Source of the DNA: an uncultured Eubacteriales bacterium
Lineage (GTDB): Bacteria > Bacillota > Clostridia > Oscillospirales > Oscillospiraceae
NCBI GenBank assembly: GCA_934597725.1
Contig: CAKTSK010000052.1
Location: 1 to 7,052, forward strand
DNA length: 7,052 nucleotides
Direction: 5' to 3'
Shown in pieces: positions 1-5,000 of the stretch (its first letter is position 1; every line of letters begins with the position of its first letter). The translations under genes were made by a program, and so were the position numbers. The notes beneath the pieces were generated by a model. The model saw only the letters and a program-made list of their open reading frames with translations, was not told the DNA's origin and did no database searches.

Positions 1-63
1 TTGTTACCAAAAGTATACGTTCTGGCACGGGCCGCCGCCCCGCTGCCGGAGAAAGGAGGGCAC

Positions 64-474
64 ATGCTTTCCCTACAGCTCAAATCCGGCGATTACCTGA
101 CCATCGGGGACAACGTGGTCGTGCAGGTCTTCAAAGAGACCGGCGCCCAGTTCCGGGTCTCCATCCAGGCCCCCCGAGAGGTCCCCATCCTGCGCGGCCA
201 GGTGCGGGAGCGCACCGGCACCCAGCGCCCCACGGGCCTGCGGTCCGAGCCGCCGAAAAAAAGCCCCGCCGCCCAGGCCCACGCCAACCGCCAGCTGGAA
301 AAGCTCACCCAGCGCACCGAAGCCCGCCGCCAGGCCGCCCAGACCCGGGCCGACGCCGTGGCCGCCATGCGGGCCATTCTGGACCGGCTGGACCAACAGC
401 CCCAGCGCCCGGAAGACCTGGCCGCTCTGCGGACCCAGCTGGACCGGGTCGCCCAGGCAGAGCCGCCCGCCTGA
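64..474 (+). CDS. csrA: CsrA-like translational regulator with long C-terminal extension
   Basis: This 136-residue protein is a CsrA family RNA-binding regulator, which binds GGA motifs in mRNA leaders and usually blocks ribosome access. Residues 1-48 align without gaps to E. coli CsrA as I recall it: ML-L start, G9, IGD at 14-16, R31, AP at 36-37, EV at 39-40 and R44. Leu4 and Arg44, both important for RNA contact in CsrA, are present, while the usual Arg6 and His43 are both Leu. Residues from about 50 to 136 are an extra Ala/Gln/Arg-rich tail that looks helical or coiled-coil; normal CsrA proteins are only about 60-75 residues. The start at 64 is chosen because AGGAGG lies at 54-59 and Met1-Leu2 is the family start; the reading frame stays open upstream to the window edge. 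The next gene is flagellin, a classic CsrA target. FliW, its usual antagonist, is not in the window. The family is fairly sure; the tail's function is unknown. Confidence 0.85.
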   Translation: MLSLQLKSGDYLTIGDNVVVQVFKETGAQFRVSIQAPREVPILRGQVRERTGTQRPTGLRSEPPKKSPAAQAHANRQLEKLTQRTEARRQAAQTRADAVAAMRAILDRLDQQPQRPEDLAALRTQLDRVAQAEPPA

Positions 475-590
475 GGCGGCGCCCCCATCGTTTTCTCCCG
501 GCCGACGGGCCGGCTGAAAAATAGTCCCGCGCCCATGGGCCCGGTTTGTCCGGCCGGCAGTCCGGTTCCGGCGGCGCTCCACGACCTGTG
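475..590 (+). other. GC-rich spacer between csrA and the flagellin leader
   Basis: This stretch holds no convincing gene. It contains short GC-rich palindromes, the clearest a 6-bp stem with a GACG loop at 498-513. No T-run follows that stem, so it is not a standard intrinsic terminator, and read-through from csrA into flagellin is possible. I could not find a sigma-28/SigD promoter (TAAA, about 15 nt, GCCGATAA) or a good sigma-A promoter here. How flagellin is transcribed is therefore unresolved from sequence alone. Confidence 0.4.
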
Positions 591-612
591 CTGGGGTTTA
601 AGGATTGCCCCG
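591..612 (+). promoter_or_regulatory. Putative CsrA-binding hairpin 1 (GGA in loop) in flagellin leader
   Basis: GGGGT at 593-597 can pair with GCCCC at 607-611 (the last pair is a U-G wobble), leaving a 9-nt loop, TTAAGGATT, at 598-606. The GGA at 602-604 sits in the loop, which is the form of RNA that CsrA recognises. The site lies 47 nt upstream of the flagellin start. It resembles the upstream CsrA site of the Bacillus subtilis hag leader in design. Binding itself is inference. Confidence 0.6.
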
Positions 613-628
613 TCACACTAATCAGACC

Positions 629-649
629 AAAAGATAGGAGATTTCTTTT
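629..649 (+). promoter_or_regulatory. Putative CsrA-binding hairpin 2 overlapping the flagellin Shine-Dalgarno
   Basis: AAAAGA at 629-634 pairs perfectly with TCTTTT at 644-649, leaving a 9-nt loop, TAGGAGATT, at 635-643. The loop carries the Shine-Dalgarno AGGAG (636-640), 10 nt before the ATG, and its GGA is at 637-639. A CsrA dimer holding this loop and the upstream one, whose GGA lies 35 nt earlier, would cover the ribosome site. The stem is mostly A-U, so it would be weak without bound protein. Confidence 0.6.
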
Positions 650-650
650 T

Positions 651-2120
651 ATGCGTATTCAGCACAATATTATGGCGATGAACGCCTACCGCAACTACAC
701 CAACAACACCTCTGCGCTCTCTAAGAACCTGGAAAAGCTGTCCTCCGGTTATAAGATCAACCGCGCCGGTGACGATGCCGCCGGTCTGGCAATCTCCGAG
801 AAGATGCGCGCCCAGATCACCGGCCTGGACGTGGCCCAGAAGAACGCCAAGGACGGCATTTCTCTGGTGCAGACCGCTGAGGGTGCCCTGACCGAAGTCC
901 ATGACATGCTCAACCGTATGTACGAGATCGCCGAGCAGTCCGCCAACGGCACCTATGAGGATGCCACCGACCGTGAGCAGCTCCAGAAGGAAGTTATCCA
1001 GCTGAAGAGCGAGATCGATCGTATTGCGGAATCCTCCAACTTTAACGGCATCAAGTTACTGAACGGAGATTTGGCAAATACCAAGATTGAGATGACTTCC
1101 GCTACTGTAAATGGTGCTGATGGCACAATTGCAGATGTTGCAGCTACTGGTGCCGTATCCACACAGGCGATTGGTACGGGTGCCGATGGCACAACACAGA
1201 AGCTTACCGTGGAATATGCTGGTGCAGACGGTAAACTGAAGAAGGTGGAGGTCGAGTATACATCGAGTACGACGGCTAATGATAATGCTACTGCTATCCG
1301 TGATGCATTGTCGAATAATGCTGAGATTTCGGCGTTGTTTGATGTAGGCGGCACGGCAGGAAACGTCACCCTGACCTCCAAAGCAACCGGCACTGACGGA
1401 GCTAAAGTTACGAAAATGTCGACTGACGATACGACTACTACTACTGCGATTGGCGCTCTCACCTTCCAAGATGGTGAGAATGCCAAGACAACGCTTGAAG
1501 GTCTTGACACACTTACAGCTGGTGATAGCTTTACGCTGAATGGAAAAACCTATACGTTTGTGGCTAAGGCTGGCGATAAGGTTGCAGATGGCGAAACTGC
1601 TATTGTACTCGGACAGGATGAGGGGGCAACGGTAGCTGCCATTGACCAGGCATTAAAGGGAAGCGGCATTAACGCAACTCTGAATGGCACCACATTGGAA
1701 CTGAGTGCTGACAAGAACGGTGCTGGTTTGACCCTGCAGGTTGGTGATACCTCTGAGACATTTAACCAGCTCAACGTGACCGTAAAGGACTGTCACACCA
1801 CCGCCATCGGCGTTGACGGCGTGGATATCGGCAACCAGGCTGGCGCAGCTGCTGCTCTGGACACCATCAAGGCCGCCATCAACTACGTCTCCGACGTCCG
1901 CGGCACCCTGGGCGCCACCCAGAACCGTCTGGACCACACCATCAACAACCTGTCCGTCATGGAAGAGAACATCCAGGACGCCGAGTCCACCATCCGCGAC
2001 ACCGACGTGGCCGACGAGATGATGGCTTACACCAAGAACAACATCCTCATCCAGTCTGCCCAGGCCATGCTGGCCCAGGCAAACCAGGTGCCCCAGGGCG
2101 TGCTGCAGCTGCTGCAGTAA
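651..2120 (+). CDS. Flagellin, flagellar filament subunit
   Basis: This 489-residue flagellin is exported through the flagellar type III system and polymerises into the filament. Residues 1-140 are the N-terminal D0/D1 region, with conserved LSSGYKIN (30-37), DDAAGLAIS (41-49), AKDGISLVQTAEGAL (66-80) and SSNFNGIKLLNG (128-139). The C-terminal D1/D0 region, from about 400 to 489, ends in a typical QANQVP...LLQ tail. The central part, about 145-395, is the variable surface region (D2/D3). It contains two similar beta-rich units (about 185-257 and 290-365) that recall flagellin IN motifs, joined across a five-Thr run (261-265). One cysteine, Cys381, is unusual for this family. The start at 651 is set by AGGAG at 636-640 and the canonical MRIQHN start; the frame is open further upstream but only through spacer. 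The central codons are AT-richer than the ends. Translation is probably controlled by CsrA through the leader hairpins. Confidence 0.97.
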   Translation: MRIQHNIMAMNAYRNYTNNTSALSKNLEKLSSGYKINRAGDDAAGLAISEKMRAQITGLDVAQKNAKDGISLVQTAEGALTEVHDMLNRMYEIAEQSANGTYEDATDREQLQKEVIQLKSEIDRIAESSNFNGIKLLNGDLANTKIEMTSATVNGADGTIADVAATGAVSTQAIGTGADGTTQKLTVEYAGADGKLKKVEVEYTSSTTANDNATAIRDALSNNAEISALFDVGGTAGNVTLTSKATGTDGAKVTKMSTDDTTTTTAIGALTFQDGENAKTTLEGLDTLTAGDSFTLNGKTYTFVAKAGDKVADGETAIVLGQDEGATVAAIDQALKGSGINATLNGTTLELSADKNGAGLTLQVGDTSETFNQLNVTVKDCHTTAIGVDGVDIGNQAGAAAALDTIKAAINYVSDVRGTLGATQNRLDHTINNLSVMEENIQDAESTIRDTDVADEMMAYTKNNILIQSAQAMLAQANQVPQGVLQLLQ

Positions 2121-2147
2121 TTCCCCAACGGCATCCAGAGGATACCA

Positions 2148-2179
2148 AAAAACAGGGCGGGATCTCCCGCCCTGTTTTT
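2148..2179 (+). terminator. Intrinsic terminator of flagellin
   Basis: CAGGGCGGG (2153-2161) pairs with CCCGCCCTG (2166-2174) around a 4-nt loop and is followed by five T. An A-run precedes the stem, so the structure is symmetric and could also stop transcription from the opposite direction. It lies 27 nt after the flagellin stop codon. Confidence 0.92.
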
Positions 2180-2183
2180 CTAT

Positions 2184-2394
2184 GCCCCCTTTGCGTAAAG
2201 GGGGGACGCGGCGGAGCCGCCGGGGGGATCGACGTGGCAGGGGAGTGAGTTTGTGGCAGTCGAACGGATCTGTTCATGCTGCGCGGGTCAGTCCGACGTA
2301 TGGCGTTCTGAGGAGACAGACCCACGGGCCAGCCACGTCGCCCCCTCCTGTCTCGGGCGTGGCCGAGACTGTCCTCCCCTTACGCAGGGGAGGC
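2184..2394. repeat. MITE-like intergenic element with hairpin-built inverted ends
   Basis: Positions 2184-2207 and the reverse complement of 2371-2394 match at 19 of 24 bases, both centred on GCGTAA. Each end is itself a hairpin: CCCCCTTT/AAAGGGGG at 2185-2204 and CCTCCCCT/AGGGGAGG at 2373-2393. Inside each lies a second hairpin with unrelated sequence: GCGGC/GCCGC at 2208-2220, and GTCTCGG/CCGAGAC at 2350-2369. Further in is a perfect 9-bp inverted pair, CGACGTGGC (2230-2238) and GCCACGTCG (2332-2340), around a centre of about 93 bp with no recognisable gene. I see no clear target-site duplication. The form suits a dispersed non-autonomous repeat; similar paired-hairpin repeats are, as I recall, frequent between genes in Oscillospiraceae-like genomes. 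The right-hand hairpin is followed by TTTT and might terminate transcription weakly. Confidence 0.65.
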
Positions 2395-2403
2395 TTTTGG
2401 GGG

Positions 2404-2432
2404 TTGATTTTTGGGGGGGAGGTGGGTAGAAT
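2404..2432 (+). promoter_or_regulatory. Sigma-A-type promoter of the ATPase gene
   Basis: The -35 box TTGATT (2404-2409) and the -10 box TAGAAT (2427-2432) are separated by exactly 17 bp. Transcription should start near 2438-2440, about 45 nt before the start codon. The -35 box lies just outside the repeat element, so the gene appears to carry its own promoter. Confidence 0.65.
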
Positions 2433-2471
2433 AGTATCTAATCACGATTTAGTAAATCACGATTAGATACT
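2433..2471. promoter_or_regulatory. Nested palindrome, likely operator, over the ATPase transcription start
   Basis: The outer arms AGTATCTAATC (2433-2443) and GATTAGATACT (2461-2471) are perfect 11-bp inverted repeats. Inner arms GATTT (2446-2450) and AAATC (2454-2458) pair around AGT, with AC on each side unpaired. The same block can be read as two direct copies of AATCACGATT, at 2440-2449 and 2455-2464, spaced 15 bp apart. It starts directly after the -10 box and ends 11 nt before the ATG. This position suits a repressor-binding site acting on DNA; an RNA hairpin role is less likely because transcription would start inside it. The binding protein is unknown. Confidence 0.6.
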
Positions 2472-2482
2472 TTGGGGGTGGC

Positions 2483-3943
2483 ATGATGTTTATTGGCAGA
2501 GAGAGGGAACTGCGCTTTCTGCAAGAGAAATACGACCAGGAGAAGGGCCAGCTGATCGTGTTATATGGCCGACGGCGGGTGGGGAAAACGGAGACACTGA
2601 GAGAGTTCTGCAAACAGAAACCCCATGTGTTCTATTCCTGCACCCAAAGCACAGACAGGGTACAGCTGGAGAAGTTTTCCAAACAGCTTCTGCGGGAGGA
2701 CATTCCGGCCGGCCGGTATCTCACGTCCTTTGCCGACTGGGAGAGTGCCTTTCGCGCGATCCTCGAGCTGCCCTACGGGGAGAAGAAAAAGCTGGTGGTG
2801 CTCGACGAATTCCCGTATCTGTGCAAGGGGAACGACAGCATTCCGTCGATCCTGCAAAACCTCTGGGACGCGGAGCTGAAAGACCGCAATGTGATGCTCA
2901 TTCTGTGCGGCAGCGCCATGAGCTTTATGGAAAAAGAGCTGCTGGCAGAAAAAAATCCTTTATACGGTCGGGCCACGGGCATTTATAAAATGAACGCCAT
3001 GGGCTTTTACGATGCCGCCCGCTTTTTCCCGTCCTATTCTCCCAGAGACAAAGTGCTGGCCTATGCCGTGCTGGGCGGCATCCCCCATTATCTCAATCAG
3101 TTCAACCCCGACCTGGGCTTGGCAGAAAACATCAAACGAAACATTCTGACCAAAGGCGCTGTGCTGTACAGCGAGGTAGAGTTTTTGCTCCACCAGGAGC
3201 TGCGGGAGACGCCGATCTACAACGCCATCATTGAGGCCGTGGCCCTGGGCAGCACAAAGCTGAACGACATCAGCCAGAAATCCCTGGTGGAGGACACGTC
3301 CAAAACAAGCGTCTATCTGAAAAACCTGATCGCCCTGGGCATCGTGGCCCGGGAGGTCTCTGTGACAGCCGGAACGAAAGAACAAGCCAACAGCAGCCGG
3401 GGAACGTACCGCCTGACCGACAATTTCTTCCGTTTCTGGTATGCCTTTGGGTTTGCCAACCTCTCGCAGCTGGAGGACGGGGACGCAGAGGGCGTGTATG
3501 ACTATGTCATCGCGCCCGCCTTGCAGCGGTTTGCCTCCTTTGCCTTTGAGGATATTTGCAAAGAGTTTGTGGGCCTTTTGCAAAAGAAACAGGCCCTGCC
3601 CTTCCGCTATACCAGGCTGGGGCGCTGGATGGGGAAGACGACCGTGCGTGACCAACGGGCGGAAGGGGGTCTGCGGACCGCAGAGACAGAGATCGACCTC
3701 CTGGCAGTCGGCCCGGACGCCGCAGCGTATTTCGTGGGGGAATGCAAATTCAAAAACAGCCCCTTTGCTTATGGGGACTATCTGGACACTGTGGCAAAAT
3801 TGACGCCGCAGAAAGCAAACGCCGCCTTCTACTACGGCTTGTTTTCCGCCTCCGGCTTTGATCCCAAGCTGGTGGAAGAGGCCGAAGCCTCAGACGATCT
3901 CTATCTTTACGACCTCGAAGCCATCGTCAATGGAGCGTGCTGA
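2483..3943 (+). CDS. P-loop ATPase with C-terminal DUF234 / PD-(D/E)XK-type domain
   Basis: This 486-residue protein belongs to the archaeal-type ATPase family (ATPase_2 plus DUF234), which has been placed among STAND-like AAA+ relatives; its cellular role is not established. Residues 3-10 (FIGREREL) are the typical start. Walker A is GRRRVGKT at 29-36 and Walker B is LVVLDEF at 104-110 with Asp108-Glu109. A CGSAMSFM segment from residue 142 and the PLYGR motif follow. Residues about 238-292 look like a winged helix-turn-helix. The C-terminal domain has FE at 355-356, E403-I404-D405 and E420-C421-K422, fitting the active-site pattern of PD-(D/E)XK nucleases. Length is normal for the family and the frame is intact. 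Two ATGs (2483, 2486) follow a G-rich ribosome site at 2474-2478; the second gives the commoner family start. The gene stands alone with its own promoter, palindrome and terminator. A defence or mobile-element role is conjecture. Confidence 0.9.
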   Translation: MMFIGRERELRFLQEKYDQEKGQLIVLYGRRRVGKTETLREFCKQKPHVFYSCTQSTDRVQLEKFSKQLLREDIPAGRYLTSFADWESAFRAILELPYGEKKKLVVLDEFPYLCKGNDSIPSILQNLWDAELKDRNVMLILCGSAMSFMEKELLAEKNPLYGRATGIYKMNAMGFYDAARFFPSYSPRDKVLAYAVLGGIPHYLNQFNPDLGLAENIKRNILTKGAVLYSEVEFLLHQELRETPIYNAIIEAVALGSTKLNDISQKSLVEDTSKTSVYLKNLIALGIVAREVSVTAGTKEQANSSRGTYRLTDNFFRFWYAFGFANLSQLEDGDAEGVYDYVIAPALQRFASFAFEDICKEFVGLLQKKQALPFRYTRLGRWMGKTTVRDQRAEGGLRTAETEIDLLAVGPDAAAYFVGECKFKNSPFAYGDYLDTVAKLTPQKANAAFYYGLFSASGFDPKLVEEAEASDDLYLYDLEAIVNGAC

Positions 3944-3964
3944 GGCAAGGGCAGCGGACCAATC

Positions 3965-4001
3965 AAAAAGGGGAGAGCGGCAGGTGCCGCTCTCCCTTTT
4001 T
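3965..4001. terminator. Bidirectional terminator between ATPase and HAD genes
   Basis: GGGAGAGCGGC (3971-3981) pairs with GCCGCTCTCCC (3986-3996) around AGGT, giving an 11-bp stem. T-runs flank it on both strands: TTTTT at 3997-4001 on the plus strand, and the complement of AAAAA at 3965-3969 on the minus strand. It lies between two converging genes and can stop both. Confidence 0.93.
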
Positions 4002-4068
4002 ATCGCGAAAACAACCAGCGGCCCCGCGCCTGCCGAAGCAGGGCGGAGCCGCAGAGGAAAGGGGGCCG

Positions 4069-4878
4069 TTATACCGCCGCGTCCTCCAGCACAGAGAGGG
4101 AAGATCCGGCGGGGATCTCCCCCACTCCGTTCAGGACCAGGCGGGGGCGATAGGGGAAATGGTCGATCTCATCCCGGCGGGTGACCCCCGACAGGACCAG
4201 CACCGTGTCCAGGCCGCTCTCGATGCCGGCCACGATGTCGGTGTCCATCCGGTCACCGATGATGGCGGTGTCCTGGGAGTGGACCCCCAGCAGGTTCAGG
4301 CCCGTCCGCATCATGAGGGGGTTGGGCTTGCCCACATAGTAGGCGGCCTTGCCCGTGGCCTGCTCGATGGGGGCCACCAAAGCCCGGCAGGCGGGGACGA
4401 TGCCCTGTTCCGTGGGGGCGGTCAGGTCGCTGTTGGTGCCGATGAGCCGCGCGCCCTGGTGGACGCAGCGCACGGCGCGGCAGATGCTGTCGTAGGTATA
4501 GCTGCGGGACTCGCCCACCACCACATAGTCCGGGGTGGTCTCGTCGATGGTGATGCCCCGCTCATACAGGGCGTTGAGCAGGCCGGGCTCGCCGATCACG
4601 AAGGCCCTGGCCCCGGGCATCTGGCTGGCGAGAAACTCCGCCGTAGCCAGGGCGCTGGTATAGAAATGGTGTTCGTCGATGTCCAGGCCCATGCGGGAGA
4701 GCTTGGCCTGTAGCTCCCGCTGGGTCTTGCCGCTGTTGTTGGTCAGAAACAGGAACTCCTTCTTCTCGTCCTGCAGCCAGTGTACGAACTCCCGCACACC
4801 GGGCAGCAGACGGTCGCCGTGATAGATGACCCCGTCCATGTCGCAGAGGAAGCCCTTCTTTTGCCGTAATGTCTGCAC
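4069..4878 (-). CDS. NagD-like HAD-IIA family phosphatase
   Basis: This 269-residue cytoplasmic protein is a HAD superfamily phosphatase of subclass IIA (NagD/AraL type), which removes phosphate from small sugar or nucleotide phosphates. Motif I is DMDGV at 13-17, with nucleophile Asp13 and acid/base Asp15. Motif II is TNNSG at 46-50, motif III is Lys184 in GKPNP, and motif IV is GDRMDTD at 208-214. The cap domain lies between motifs II and III and includes GTNSDLTAPTE (147-157). All catalytic residues are present and the length is normal. The start codon is GTG at 4878-4876; it is supported by AGGAGG at 4889-4884, 5 nt upstream, and by motif I beginning at residue 13, which leaves no room for a later start. 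The gene lies 122 bp downstream of the flavoenzyme gene on the same strand, with a possible promoter of its own. Substrate cannot be told from sequence. Confidence 0.93.
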   Translation of the reverse strand: MQTLRQKKGFLCDMDGVIYHGDRLLPGVREFVHWLQDEKKEFLFLTNNSGKTQRELQAKLSRMGLDIDEHHFYTSALATAEFLASQMPGARAFVIGEPGLLNALYERGITIDETTPDYVVVGESRSYTYDSICRAVRCVHQGARLIGTNSDLTAPTEQGIVPACRALVAPIEQATGKAAYYVGKPNPLMMRTGLNLLGVHSQDTAIIGDRMDTDIVAGIESGLDTVLVLSGVTRRDEIDHFPYRPRLVLNGVGEIPAGSSLSVLEDAAV

Positions 4879-4944
4879 AGAATCCTCCTGTCTGGGCCGT
4901 CCCGGCCCTGTCTGTGTGTTTTCTTGTCTCTCGATTACGGCTTC

Positions 4945-4973
4945 ATTCTATCGGAGGCGTGTAAAATCCGCCA
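4945..4973 (-). promoter_or_regulatory. Possible weak promoter of the HAD phosphatase gene
   Basis: On the minus strand a TAGAAT -10 box lies at 4950-4945, about 67 nt upstream of the GTG start. The hexamer 17 bp further up (4973-4968) is TGGCGG, a poor -35 box. The core CCGATAGAAT is shared with the promoter of the neighbouring flavoenzyme gene. Transcription could instead run through from that gene, since no clear terminator separates them. Confidence 0.35.
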
Positions 4974-5000
4974 CCCGATTTGGGAAAAGGTTCGGTAAAA

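Noticed and set aside
1..63. Tail of an upstream gene such as fliW
   Set aside because: No stop codon or recognisable protein end could be identified in so short a stretch.
498..513. Hairpin after csrA as a terminator
   Set aside because: A 6-bp GC stem is present but no T-run follows on either strand.
546..650. Upstream extension of the flagellin start
   Set aside because: The extra 35 residues read through the GC-rich spacer and the CsrA hairpins; the real start at 651 has a Shine-Dalgarno and the conserved MRIQHN beginning.
2180..2400. Target-site duplication flanking the repeat element
   Set aside because: The bases next to the two ends (CTAT on the left, TTTT on the right) do not match convincingly.
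2182..2466. A 94-codon open frame between flagellin and the ATPase
   Set aside because: It runs through the hairpin ends of the repeat element and the ATPase promoter and palindrome, has no ribosome site of quality, and its translation resembles no protein.
3937..4713. Plus-strand open frame of 258 codons after the ATPase
   Set aside because: It crosses the bidirectional terminator and is antisense to the HAD phosphatase, whose four motifs are intact.
4879..5000. Terminator between the ene-reductase and HAD genes
   Set aside because: Only weak stems without a T-run are visible, so neither termination nor an operon can be claimed.
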